From Metridium senile (taxonomy: Eukaryota > Cnidaria > Anthozoa > Actiniaria > Metridiidae): a stretch of 64,000 nucleotides of DNA. The translations under genes were made by a program, and so were the position numbers. Positions 30,697 to 44,074 of the stretch are shown here, piece by piece. Each line of letters opens with the position of its first letter. The first letter of the stretch is position 1. The stretch lies in the NCBI GenBank assembly GCA_949775045.1, contig OX459107.1, forward strand, positions 16,440,218 through 16,504,217. The letters run 5' to 3'. The notes below the pieces were generated by a model, which ran no database searches, was not told the origin of the DNA, and worked only from the letters and a program-made list of their open reading frames with translations.

Positions 30697-33600
30697 GTGG
30701 GTATCGACTGCTGACTCGTAAGGCGCGCGGTCGTTTGTTGTGAAAAGTTTGATGGGCTTTTTCGTCAGGTTGTGGTGCAGCTGTGTGAGTGTCACGACTG
30801 TTGGGAGATTGCTTGTGATGTAAAGCGCGCAAAAAAGCAGTTTTTAAAACTGTGAAAACTGTGTAAAACTGTGAAAACTGCAAATATTGAGTCCGGAAGC
30901 GCGGGCTAGCTGTGGCGGGTCGCGCGCAAAGCACGTCGGGATATGTGTTCATTGGAGATTTGCACGTAGCGAAACGTACGAGCTGTCATGTTTTTAAAAT
31001 TGTTGTTATTTACTACTGAGATGTGAACTGGATCAATGTCAAGTATATGCTTTGGTAAGGATGATGTTTATTATTATTATAAAAACATTATAATCTATTT
31101 TATATTGGATATAATTCTGATGCTAAAATGTTGATCAATCCATTTAAAGTTTAAATGTCTGTAAAGTTTGCATTTGATTGGGTGTTTTTTTTATCAGTGA
31201 TATATATATTGTACACTGCCCAATTAGATCCTATTTATATCTTGGTCTAGTATTAAAATTATTATTATTGTTGTTGTTATTATTATTATTATTAGTGATA
31301 CTGCAGTTGTCAATGGCTATAGAAATGGAAAGAATTCTGATCTGCAGGAACATAATTCATATAAGAACATAATTCTAATAGCTAGCTGTATGAATTAAAG
31401 CATACACGCTGCATGCAATCATGCGACTTGCATTGCATGCATGAATGAATAAATGCAAATTCTCAATTATTACTATAACAATTTGAAGTATATAAATAAC
31501 ACATGATAACAATTCGACCGATGCTAATATCTTTATTTTGTTGTAAATTATATGTTTACGTACAGTTCAAAGTATTGATTGTAGCTAGAGTCTAATAGAT
31601 AACTATTTTCATAATGTAAACGGGCCCCTGAAGGCATGATCAATGACATTGAATTATGTAAGTATCATTTTAAAGCTCAATAACTATAGAATATGTCTAC
31701 AGGTGTAATTTGCTGTTAAGAAATATGAGACATTTAATTGTCTTGTCAGCTTTTCTGCTTAATGTCGATCTAGATAAACTTTTGGAGTTGATGCTGTTAT
31801 TCAACAAAGCCTGACGTACACGGTTTTAGATGTGTACTAATAATATTGACATTAAGCAGAAAAGTTGACAATACAATTAAAGGTTATGTAGATCTCTTTA
31901 TACATTATAAGTTCTTTAAAATGTAATTCTTGAATTTTAAAGGTTCCCATTCTACCATTTCAATCTGTATACTTATGCAAATATTTGTGCTAGACACAAT
32001 CAGAGTATATTATTTCTGAAGTGTGCATCAACACGATTTGCATAAACTGTACAGATTTAAATGGGAACCTGTTATTGATATTTGCTATCGTATGTGTTGG
32101 TTGCAGACTACACTGAAGTTATGGCCGGCACTATAGATGTATATGCATGCAGGTATGTTAATGGTCTGACATCATTAATCTGAGTATATAATCAACTTCT
32201 ACAGTCTGTAGTACAGTACCAATGATGGGAACCTGTTATTAATATTTGCTATCGTATGTGTTGGTTGCAGACTACACTGAAGTTATGGCCGGCACTATAG
32301 ATGTATATGCATGCAGGTATGTTAATGATCTGACATCATTAATCTGAGTATATAATCAACTTCTACAGTCTGTAGTACCAATGAACTTAACACTTTGTTC
32401 GCATCGTAGAGCCTTATAATAGTTCTAATTCTATTTGTTATGATTGATTGATATACTCAGTAGTACATCAATGAGCTATGCAAATTGGAAGCTAGAAAAG
32501 TGAGCTTACATTTTTCCACGTAGACCTAGAGTACAGTAGTTGCTGTCAAAATATTTGAAAGAAACAACTAACAACACAACCATAGACGTGTTTGCTTATT
32601 TTGGCCTTTGACTTAATTTGGCTACACACTCGGACAGTGAATTTATCCAATTTATCGTGTGACCGTCAATACTGCAATATAGCTTTCAAAATTGTATCGT
32701 GATGCCCATAGTGTGTGTGTGTGTGTGTTTTTCCCTTCTTATTACCCAAACTGATGGATTGATGCACACGTACACTATATGTGGGATGGGGGTGATAAGG
32801 TAACAGGGTTAGTAGCACTTACCTTGTAGTAATGGCTAACACTATATGCTTACCTTAGTTGTAATAATTCTTTTTTAGACTACATCATATATTCCTAATC
32901 AATATGATCAATATGTGATGTAGTCTAGCTTATTACCTTATATCACCCTAGCTATAGTGACAGTACTACATGATGTAGTCTTACTATTGCTATCACCTTA
33001 TTACCCCTGTATATAGTGTTTGCCAGGTCTGTATGTACTTTGTTTCATTGGTCAGTGAAAACCATTCTACTAACATGAGCTTGGTTTTATGAAGTTGTCT
33101 GTCACACAACTCTCATGACCACCGTGTGGGTAATAAGAAGGAAATCATTTCTATCTTGGGCTCTCAAGCATGTCGATTAAGGCCAGCTGGGTGTTTGAAC
33201 ATGGACCGAACACAATACTCAGTCTACCTATTTCAATTAACGTTGTCCATTGTCTGGAATGGTTGATCTGAGGTTGATTTGTAAAAAATGCCATTGGTCA
33301 AACAGTCTTTTGCCAAACATGCATCTCTTAAACAATCAAGCCTGCGTCGAATGGTGTCATGTATTGTACTGTGTACAAGTATTAAATAGAGAAACTACAC
33401 AACAAGTTCTGTAAGTGCGAACTGTGTCTTTGTTGAAGTAATAATTCTTACACGAGGTATCTAGTCACGTGATGCATAAATTAGCATACATTAACATACA
33501 TTACAAATGGCACTGCTCTTTTGTCATGCTACGTTGAGTTTGCATTGAACACATCACGAGCCACAAGTGTGCCACTCAACGTGCGAAAACTCATCAAAAC

Positions 33601-34668
33601 CACGACAGTCACTTCAGCTAATTAGGCGTCTGACCCAGCTGGCCTCACTCAACATGCTTGATCTCTCCACACTTTACACCGAACATGCTAATGTGTACAC
33701 CCTTTCCGAGAAACTTAATTTGGCTACACCCTCGGACAGTGAATTTATCCAATTTATTGTGTGACCGTCAATACTGCAATATAGCTTTCAAAATTGTATC
33801 GTGATGCCCATAGTGTGTGTGTGTGTGTTTTTCCCTTCTTATTACCCAAACTGATGGATTGATGCACACGTACACTATATGTGGGATGGGGGTGATAAGG
33901 TAACAGGGTTAAGTAGCACTTACCCTGTAGTAATGGCTAACACTATATGCTTACCTTAGTTGTAATAATTCTTTTTTAGACTACATCATATATTCCTAAT
34001 CAATATTCTTTCCTCCTGCAAGACACGTAAATGTTTCCCCTTTAATTTCAGACAGAATTACGCCTTGGAGATCTTGCGGCCTTCCGACCAGAACAGGGAC
34101 CAACCCCCAGAGAGCTGGGCTCTCTGCCAGCAGGGCAGAGCACAGCGATGAGCCTGCCGGCACTCACGATGGCACTGCACCTGTCTTTGCCACAGTGCAG
34201 TGCCTCGGAGAAGATGGTTCTGACCTCCTCTCCGGCCTGTTCCGACCTGGCCAGCCTGTGAGCAGCGGAGATGCCGTTACATAGTTACAATTCTCTCATT
34301 GTCATGAAGAGGTTTTACCATTGCACTAACTGTACTTTCAGGGGGGGATTGGGGTACTCCCTTTGTCCAAGTGGTAGGGGTGATCGTCGGAGATTTTTCG
34401 ATTACTTTCTTCCATTCCTGGCTTTCATTCTGCAAGTCTCTAAAGTTATCGTTGCTCTTCTTCTTCTTCTTCGTCGTCTGACCTAGGTTATTTGTAACAA
34501 GGATATCACAAACTTCAAATTGAATAAAGATATCGATGACAAACGAAAACTAAAGGCGTGGATTCTGCGCGCGGGTATAAACAAGCCTGCTTGAAAAGTC
34601 TTTCAAAAATATTTGTCGCAGTCTTACGCCTGCAAAAGGATGTCGGTGTTTCTTCTCTTGATATCGAT

Positions 34669-35346
34669 TTATTCATAGGATATTTTGGTTGTACGTGTTC
34701 GTGTTATATGACAATAACAAGTTGATGATAAAACAAACATCTCTTTTAAAAACGTGCAATAGATCAGAAAATGTGTTCGTATCACCTTTGCAGGCGTAAG
34801 AGTGTGTCCATTGGCTGCGACATTGATTATTGAAATAGGTTGTGTACTCACCCTCCAGCTCCCCCGACCCCTGCTTCCAGGTCGAAAAGAGCGCGGGACG
34901 TTCTATAGCTAGATCTGCAGAATAACAAATGATTACTCGTTACTTTGAACTTTTTAACTATAAACGCAACAACAGAGCCCCGGGCACCTCTGTATGGAAT
35001 GATTATACAATTAAAACGTTTGCTTAGAAAATTACAATAATTCACGTCAGTGATATTACCTTGAGTCGTCGTCTGCCTCTTCGGCCGCGTAGTAGGGCGT
35101 GTCCTGCGAGCAAAATTTCTAAATTAGTACGTATACTATTAAAAACACACTAGCGCATCGAATGGCATTTTTTCTTTTCTCGCATATTCGAATACGAATA
35201 AGTAGTTTTTGTAGTCTGAACTCAAAATTTAAGTTGACATGTCTAAACCTAACACCTGTTATCACCTGATATTTCACTGAAGTTTATATAATAAAAGTGA
35301 TTATTTTGACTTTATACCGCCTAGTCCTGGTGACAAAGGTGTCCAT
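34669..35346 (-). CDS. Candidate small spliced gene, unknown function (unit 2)
   Basis: Same four blocks as in unit 1, at 35318-35346, 35060-35103, 34852-34914 and 34669-34814. The same uncertainty about the reading frame applies. Confidence 0.35.
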
Positions 35347-36432
35347 GCTTATAGTAATAATTCAGTATATAGTAATGTTGTTCTCACATGCAGTTCTCAC
35401 GGCACTAGCTAGCTGAAAACACTGAATGAGACCAAATTCACCAGGGTTGAGCGCGCGTTGAGCTATTGCACAATATAATAGCTTTCAGACAGCTAGAAAT
35501 TAGGTACAAATGTACACACCATATTCAAAATTTGTTTCTTTTTTTAATTATTTCTCTGGTGTAAGTGCACAAAAACATTTAAGTTAAAATTTAGATATAC
35601 ACCCACTTGCAGTAACATTTGTTATAAAGAAAATAGAACGTTTGTAATTTAGTACGATATGAGTTAAGGTGCGGTGTGCTTTCACATGCTCTCAGCTTAT
35701 ATAACAGAGAATAAGACTGTGTATGTTTTGTTATATATAAAACAATTTTCTGTAAGATATGCTCTTCGAAAACCCTCAAAATTAACCGCTTTCAATGCGA
35801 GTTGTTTAAAAAAGTATAAGTCAAAAAGTTCATACTGCTTTTTCGTTATGTCAATCAACATATATTGGTCTTCCAAACCGTGTCCAGTTTTTTTGATAAA
35901 ATCCTTAGTTTTATAGTTATGTCCCGTTTTGTTATTTAACTTGAAGTTTTAACAATGAGTCGACTTTGAAACACATTTATTCAAGAACGAAGCATTTTAT
36001 CGAAAAAACGGTTTTGAACACATGTATGTGCTGATTGACATAATGCAGAAATGACGGCAAAGTAGTTGGAACTTTTGGACTAATACTTTTCTTAATGAAA
36101 GTGCTCGATTTTGAGGTTTTACGTGAAGCATTGGTTAAAGATATTATTTGTCTTACATAGTCTTATTCTCTGTTATATAAGCTTTAAAATGATATAAACA
36201 AGAAGATCACTCAAGCTGAACTCTCTCTTTTGTCTTTTAATTAATTCCTTTCGCACTAAATCACAAATGTTGACAAATGTTCTATTTTGTATGCCAACCT
36301 TACTTCAAGTAGGTGTATCACGCATCAAGAGCACAGGAAGCCCAATCGTTTGAGTCGAACGCGGGCAAGCCTTCACAAGTTTAGGCAAGTTCAAAGCTCA
36401 ACGGAGGAATTGTGGGTAATTCCAAATTTGGC

Positions 36433-36723
36433 TTAGGTGAAGTTTACCCAGAACCTCCTCTGAGCTCCAGGTAAAGATTTTTTAGGAGGTGTGTCCATTC
36501 CAATTCCAAATTTGGCTTGGGTGAAGTTTACCCACAACCTCCTCTGAGCTCCAGGTAAAGCTTTTTTAGGAGGTGTGTCCATCGGCGGAAAACACCGAAG
36601 CCATTTTGGAAAAAAACAATTGTGCACAGCTAGGACGATCAATATGACAGACCTCCTGTGTTTAGGGTGAATTACAAGTGTTGCTAAAACCCACGTTGTT
36701 TTGACGATTGTAGAGAATAGCAA
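36433..36723 (-). CDS. Hypothetical 96-codon ORF with two 28-codon repeats (unit 2)
   Basis: As at 23139-23345 but with an extra 84-bp copy (36499-36582) that keeps the frame. The two copies read MDTPPKKALPGAQRRLWVNF and MDTPPKKSLPGAQRRFWVNF, linked by TQAKFGIG. The 84-bp length preserves the frame and the copies differ at only a few bases. No domain is recognised. Confidence 0.3.
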   Translation of the reverse strand: MLFSTIVKTTWVLATLVIHPKHRRSVILIVLAVHNCFFPKWLRCFPPMDTPPKKALPGAQRRLWVNFTQAKFGIGMDTPPKKSLPGAQRRFWVNFT

Positions 36724-39021
36724 GCATTTCTGTTTTAATTGTTCGTGGATAGATATAAATATTTTTCGGTGATTTAACTTAGTATTTGAACCTGAAAGTG
36801 CTAAAAATCATCATCAGGATCACTATCACCTAGATGATTATCATTACCATCAACATTATCAAAGTGTGATTGTACGAGACATGTCAATTGACTCAATACT
36901 GTACAACAGTAGATTGTTACAATTAAATACTAGTTTTGTGATGTGTGTGTGTTTATCGTAGCTGTATAAGTGTGTATGTGTGCTAATGTGTGTTCATTTC
37001 TTTCACCTGCTGTTATTTATCTAAACTAAGAAAGGCTGGGGGCTAACTCGATAACAGTCATGTTCACTTAGTCCTCTGTCTCATTTAATTATTTAAGTAA
37101 TGAATTATAAATTGTAAATGTTTTTGTTACCATAATTGTTACTTGATATTTTTCTATAAATTGTAAAATTAATATATATGAGAAAATAAACAAATATTGT
37201 ATTGTACTGTATTGTATTGTATTGTATTGAATGGACAATCTCTCAAAAAAAAGAGTTTTACTGTGAATTGAAAAATAGGAGAAGAATATGATGATTAAAT
37301 TAACTTGATTTGTTGGTCAAGATATCTTATATTTCATTCCATTTCATTTACAACTTGTAAATGGAATGTTTTTAAATTTTTTAATAATTGAGAATAAAAT
37401 TATTATAAAAAAATGTTATTGTTTTCATCATGGCATCATCATTGATCAACAAAGGAATCATCATCATCAACACAGCAACCACTATTATCACAATCATCGG
37501 TGCTGTCATCAGCCCCTTACAAAATGGAGATGTCAAATATAAAAAACAGATAACAAAATGTTACACCTACTTGCAAGAACGTTGTCATACGAAAAAATAA
37601 CTTGTTTTTAGTGGGTTAGGAATAAATTAAAAATACAAAAGATGATCACTGAAGGTGAACTCTTTCTTTTGTACTTTTAATTTATTCCTAACACACTAAA
37701 TACAAATGTTCTTTTTTCGTATGACAACGCTCTTGCAAGTTGGTGTATATAAAAATAAAAATGTTTAACTTATAAACACAAACTAACTAGACATTGTTGT
37801 TTTCCATATTCTTCAAATAACTTTATTATCACAAAAAATCATTTTCAATGTATACATATGAGTATCAATCAGATTTCTAAAGACCATGTTGGAATAAGCT
37901 AGCATTCTCTGAAAATTTGAACTTTATAACTTCAAAACCGAAGCCTTGCAGTCATACAATTTCATGGTTATCTTATTAACTCGCTTATTATATTAGGCAT
38001 GACCATTCAATCTAGACACTCAAACACACACACACACACACATATATATATATGAACTATGCATAAAAATCATATGCACATCTCAAAATGGTTCCATATC
38101 ATCATCCCTTGACAAGATAGAGGGGATGATAGTATCATATAAACATATGTGTGTATATATATGGAGCCTTTTTAAAAAAATATCTCTTCGTCATGAATGA
38201 CCATCGAAGATTGTTTTATCAAATACATTTTTTTTTTGCACTTTTAACTTCATATGTACAGTTTAAATGGCGACTGGAGACCAATCTAGCCAAAAGAGAA
38301 AGAAAAAAGCAGTGCATATTTTGATTAAACATTCCAGTTGGTGTAAATAGAGGATACCAATTCCATCTTCGAGTGTTGAAATGATCTCTCACAAGTGAGA
38401 GATTTTCAACACGAGAAGATAAAATTTGCATCTCCAAGCGACCATGTAATGTTCTGTTTGTTGTATAATTATCAATGAAAAGAAAACAGTTTCCATTAAG
38501 CTGTCTAACCATAGTGATGATATCTTCACATGTAAAGATAACTTGTTATTTTCACATGCAAAGATATCACATTTTTGAAGCATTGACAATTATATAAATT
38601 ATTATTATTATTATTATTATATGTGGCATTCCCTAATTTTTATGTTATATTTTTTTAACTATTTTTTTGGGGGAAAATCCTAAGTCGTCCTATCTTATCA
38701 ATCCTGAACTTCAACCTGACGATTGAGTTACTCAGCTAGCCTGATTGGACCCTAGGATTGGTAAGATAGGACAGCTATAGTTGGCACACATTCATAACAA
38801 AACCTTGAGCATAATACATGCATGAGAAATGGAGGCATCCAGAACAAAATGTGAGAACCAACGCACTGCAGACTTTGAGGTATATAATTTGATAAACATC
38901 ATTCTCTTACCCAGACCCTTCTCAGCTTTCTAACGAAAAATCAAAGGCTCTGGGTAAGAGAATGGATAAACATACAACAGCTTTCAAGACAGGAAGGAGG
39001 AGGAGGCTGTTATAGATGACA

Positions 39022-39429
39022 TCACCTGGGTGGGTTCTCTCTCCTCATGAATTCGGCCCAGCCGTCAGGGACTTCCAACACCAGTTGAATGTCAAAGCCA
39101 TCGTCACTGTCTTGGATTTCAACCACAGGGGGTCGTCTTGCTGCTGGTGGAACCAGTTCTGCCCTGCAGTTAGGGCATGTACTATGTTCACTCAGCCATC
39201 GGTTCAGACACTCGGTGTGGAAGAGCTGTGGACAGCACCTCGATGGTACTGGAAAAATGTCAGTGTCGTTGGTTCTCTCATTAATATCCTGGCTACCCCC
39301 ATTTCTCCCCACCCCCCCAGCCCTGGGTAGACGTATTGAGAGGCAAATGGCACATTCGTGAGTTTTGTGGTGATTGTGTGATCTTTGAGCATCGCGCTTC
39401 TTATTGACTCGCTTTTTAGGCATGACCAT
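39022..39429 (-). CDS. RING-type zinc finger protein (unit 2)
   Basis: Same 135-codon protein as at 25644-26051, including the Gln at the fourth zinc-ligand position. It lies downstream of the 3' end of the complete recombinase gene at 40268-43937. There is no sign of decay. Confidence 0.75.
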   Translation of the reverse strand: MVMPKKRVNKKRDAQRSHNHHKTHECAICLSIRLPRAGGVGRNGGSQDINERTNDTDIFPVPSRCCPQLFHTECLNRWLSEHSTCPNCRAELVPPAARRPPVVEIQDSDDGFDIQLVLEVPDGWAEFMRRENPPR

Positions 39430-40267
39430 TCAATATGCACTCACTCACTATATATATATGAACTATGCTATCTTAAAACTCCTTAATATATCTCAACCTC
39501 AGATATACATAGAAATCATATACACAATCTCAAAATGTATCTACGACATCATCCCAGGGCGAGATAGAGAGGATGATAGTATCATATATATATATATGTA
39601 TGGAGTCTTTTCAGAAAAAACATCTCTTCATCATGAATGACCATGCCTGATGCGCTGTTATACATACAAAGATTGTTTTATCAAACTTTTTTTTCACTCA
39701 CTTAATCTCATATTTTAAATGGCGACTGGAAACCAATCTAGCCAAAAGAGAACGAAAACAGCAGTTCATATTTTGATAAAACATTCTTATTGGTATAAAA
39801 GTATTTGTGCAATTAATTAGTAAAGAGCTAAGCATCCTAGGACAAGAAAGTTCGAATGATAGCATCACATATATGTAGTCTTGTCAAATAATCTGTTCAC
39901 GATCACATGCGTGCACATAGATTGCTTCGTCAAAACAAATATTGTCTAAAATATATATTCTTTCTCTTTCCTCTCGTTGTGGCGATTGGTAGCCAATCAA
40001 GCCACAGAAGAGATTTGTAGGCAGACAATAATTCATATTTTGACGAAACATTCTTATTGGCATCAAAGTAATCAGTATTTGTGCAATTGAGCTATTTAAC
40101 TGGACGACTAATGAACTGTCTTGTCAAAACTGTAACATGCATGAAAAAAAAGACCGACTGGAAGCCAATCAAAGCCATGGAACTTTGTGAAAAAAGGGGA
40201 ATCGTTGAAAGGTTTTGACAAAACAGGTTAAAAGTTGCCAGTAAAATCAACACAAAAAAGCAGTAAT

Positions 40268-43200
40268 TTATCTGTCCATGCCACAGATTGCTTTGTGAAT
40301 AGACTTTGGAGAAGTGTTCAACTTAAAATGTCCTGGGTGCTTTGACAAAGGTGTCATCTTCACTGGATGAAGTGAGTCAATGCATTCAATCCAGGGTTCG
40401 GGCTCATATTGGAACATGTATTGACCTTGTCTACCTGTTTGCTTGTACCAGAGCAGACTAGCTTGGCGAACAGGCTGAAAGGATTGGACCCGAGCAATCA
40501 TCACCTTTGGCTCTGATAGTGTACTGGAATCTTCGGCAAGTCCCACGAAATCCCCTACACTGAATCTACCTCCGTTTCCAGGCTGGACGGGGCTGTCTTC
40601 AGCAGCTTCTGCAAATTGGGAGGCCAAGTCAAAAGCCATACTCTTGCGTTCAGTGGCATTCCGCCTGTCATAGGTTCCCTGAGCGTGTCGTCTGCTATGA
40701 CGCATCGCTGTGGCGAGAGAGTCCTTGGTGGTGTCAGAACAATCACTAGAAAGATAGAAGAGTGAAAAATGTTTAGACAATGATGATGTGTGATGTAATA
40801 AAACTTCAAAACAAAGCCATTAAAATATTAAACAATGTCTCTCTGCAAGAGCACAAATTATAGTCAAATTATAAACAAGTTTCTACTATCATCTCTGTGA
40901 TGATAAGCCTATAAATTCAGATTTATCTCAGGTTTCTGAGCAGCATAATTATAACACACGAAGTAAGTTGGAAAAATATCACCTAAAAAAAAAACAATTC
41001 AAAAAAGCAAAAAATCAGTGCATGTCAACAACTCACCTGAGGCTGTATGCATGAGTAAGGAAGGAACTTCTTAGAACGTTGACCGAAATCTTGACTCCAG
41101 TGACACGGCTAAACAGAAACTTGAGATGAGCAGAGAAGGCTGAGCTTGTGAATGGTTTTCCCGCTTTGTTCTGAGACAAGGCAAAAAATAGAGCAAACAT
41201 TAAAAACAAATTATTATAATAATAAAACATGCAGTGACAACGCAACAACAAACACACTATCAAAGCAATAACAGCACGAGAACAACAGAACACACACTTT
41301 AAAAAATTTCAAATCAGGGTTGACAAACACCTTTACAAGGGTAGTGAGACTACAAGAAAATACCCCAAGCAATGACTGGTAAAATCAGTGCTAGGGTGGT
41401 AGATAGTCTAGAAAAGTTTCCGCTAGGGTGGTGGAATTAGACAAAAAAGCCTGAATAGGGTCGTGAAATGTTCCTTAAATCCCTTCAGCAGGGTGTAGAA
41501 GCAAACCCCTAGGCGTTCCTGATAACAGATGTGAAGGGGTGATTTTGCAAGATTTCACAACCCCTGTAAGGGTGGAGTGGAACATTTTCTACACCCTTCC
41601 TCAATGCACATAGAGCTTAGGGTGAGTGATTAGCGTTCGGGTTCGGGTTAGGGTTAGGGTTAGGGTTAGGGTAAACCTGAACAAGGGTAGTTAAGAAGCA
41701 ACAAACATACTTACCACAAAAAGGAAATTTCCACTATCATCATTGACTAATTTTGATCTATGTGTTCTGAGGTATTCTTTTAAGACGATGCTGATTTCAT
41801 GATTTGGCTGATGATAAAAATAAAAATGAAGCAAAAAGCATTAATGAATGAATGCATAACAAATGTGAGCATTCATGGCTTTAATAATAATACTACACTT
41901 AGTTAATGAGGGGAAAAAACAACACTTTACAGCCAAGACTGATTAACTTGTGGCCCTCCTATCTAAAAATCAATAAACTTAACAATATAATTTAGTATCC
42001 TAATCTAATAGAAGAAAATGTTTTTAAATAGGCTGGTAATGAGTTCCATAGTTTGGTAGTTTTAACTATAAATGTTCTACCTCCTCAGTCTCTCTTTTAT
42101 AGCGAGGGCAACATATGCAATCAAGGAACACTTATTGAATTTTTACTACATCAAAAAATGGTATCCAGTTGAATTTCTTAAATAAGCAAACAGTACTTTC
42201 ATTGCAGAGGATTACACAAACCAATGACATTAATCATTCCCATCAAAGAAAAAGGTCAACTTGCCTGTAATTTTGTAGTGTCGCAACCATAGGTTTTTAC
42301 GGTCTTGTAATTTTGAAATGTGAAAGTTACTCCACCAAGCTGATCAAGAGCTACAACGTTCCTTTTGGCCAATTGAGGGCTGCTTGGAGTGAGATTTGGC
42401 GGTAAGACTTCCAAGGTGCGTATCTCGAGTGCTCTGGCTGGTGGCATCTGTGTATACATAGTAAGTAGCAACAAATCAGAGCTCTCGGTGGCTTTAGCAA
42501 GTGTCGATCTAGCCATGTCTACTCGGTGCCTCTGTAGGTCAACTGACTTGACTATCTCCGGCCTATCAGAAAAGGATAATAACAATATTAATAAACTTGA
42601 TATTAATTACACTTAATATAATTTGTTTGATTTCAGTTCTTTTGATTGACATATACGCTATCAACTGATGAGATGATGTTTATTCATTGATTTCACTGAA
42701 AATAAGAAACTGAAATAAGCAGTTGCATATGGTGATATAGATCAACTTTGTAATATTGGCACTAACCAATCTAGCCATTTATTTCGTTCTTCTAATTCTT
42801 CCTTTGTCGACGGCCTTTCTGCATAGGCTTTCCTCTGGAAAAATGCAACCTGAGCACGCAGTCGATTGATGACTTGGATGCCCTTGTAGTCTGGCGAAGC
42901 TTCCGGGTGTAGAAATTTGGCAGGGTAGAGTAGGGCGGCTGCATGGTTGGATATCGTAGCTGGTGCCAGGCCTCTATCTTCCTGTTGTTGTTGAAAAATA
43001 TGAAAATGAAAATTTATTGCTACATCATTCATGCAAATGTTCCTACTCATCCACTGTGATAATGAAATAATAATGACAACTATTGTCCTGAGATAATTGT
43101 CACATAAATACAACCATTACAATACAATTAACCTACCTTCAAATAGGTCAGGTACTTTTCAATCACTGTTTCCCGCAAAAACAAATCTGTCGTGATAGTG

Positions 43201-43937
43201 TGTTTCAGGTGGTTTTTGGCGAAACCCAGGAAGCCTGCAAGCCAAGTGAACAGAGGAATTTTAGAACTAGAAAAATTCAAGTGTCACATTTCATACTTGA
43301 AATATCTTTGTAGCTAGGCACATAGAAATGGATCATGAAATTGATTGAAACTGGCTCAATTGCTCAGGTTTGAATGGTACATGTGGTTGTCTAATAATAA
43401 ACAATCGATTTACTTACAGAAAAGTCTTTCTTCGGCCTTGTCCATTGTGCTAGGCGAAATTGGCCCTCTGTTACGTTGCAAATTGACTTCTTTGAGGAAA
43501 TAGAGACGTAGTTGTTCCATGAAGGTAGTTATTGGTTCAGAGAGTTCTGACTTGGATAGGGCGTACTTTAGTGGTCTTGGTTCAGTAAGGGGTTCGCTAG
43601 CAGTGCTTTGGGGGTGTGGTTCGAATGCTTCTTGTCCAGATAGGGTTGTTGTGGCTTGTCCAGAACTTAGAACTGTATCTAGTTGGTGTGCTTTGGCAGG
43701 AGGTACTTGAGATAAGTTTGGCATGCTTTTGTTGTGATAAACTGGGGCAGTACTAGTACTCGTTGTGCGATGAAGTTCGTCCCATTTTGAGATGGGATAG
43801 AGGTTCTGTATTGGGCTGTAAATAGTATGGACCTCGTGTTGTTTGCAGTTGCGTTCGTCGTCACTACCATGAGCATCGCTTTCGTCGGATGAAATATAAT
43901 TTGCTATGATGGAGCAACTGAATTGATCGTCGTCCAT
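40268..43937 (-). CDS. Crypton-like tyrosine recombinase, spanning the unit 3/unit 2 junction
   Basis: Second complete copy of the 611-codon gene. Exons: 43418-43937, 43137-43234, 42767-42981, 42265-42562, 41715-41807, 41037-41170 and 40268-40745. Splice sites, phases and catalytic residues are as in the copy at 26890-30559, and the exon translations I compared are the same. Exons 1-5 lie in unit 3 and exons 6-7 in unit 2, with the 34-bp telomeric spacer in intron 5. Both complete copies could in principle be active. With identical sequence they cannot be told apart by transcript reads. Confidence 0.88.
41639..41672 (+). repeat. 34-bp telomeric spacer between units 2 and 3
   Basis: Same sequence and length as the spacer at 28261-28294: ttcggg variants followed by canonical ttaggg repeats. 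It is likewise inside intron 5 of a junction-spanning recombinase gene. Confidence 0.95.
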
Positions 43938-44051
43938 TATCTGGCTTTCTCTCTCGTGGTTTGTCTACGGCAAAAGCTGAAAGGTATAAGAACGGTGGCA
44001 ACTGGTTTGTAACTTGAAGCAAGCTAAATTTGAGACTTGTCACCTACAGCT

Positions 44052-44074
44052 CGTAGTATTTATACTACGATTGG
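44052..44074 (-). promoter_or_regulatory. Recombinase promoter, unit 3
   Basis: Same CCAAT plus palindromic TATA arrangement as at 17380-17402. It drives the complete gene at 40268-43937. Confidence 0.6.

Larger units (their letters stand above)
28295..41638 (-). mobile_element. Unit 2 of telomere-embedded tyrosine-recombinase element (13,344 bp)
   Basis: Same start and end sequences as unit 1, shifted by 13,294 bp before position 36499 and by 13,378 bp after it. The difference is an extra 84-bp repeat copy. The translations of all open frames I compared are the same as in unit 1 apart from that insertion. It supplies exons 1-5 to the recombinase gene that ends in unit 1, and exons 6-7 to the gene that starts in unit 3. 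Confidence 0.9.
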
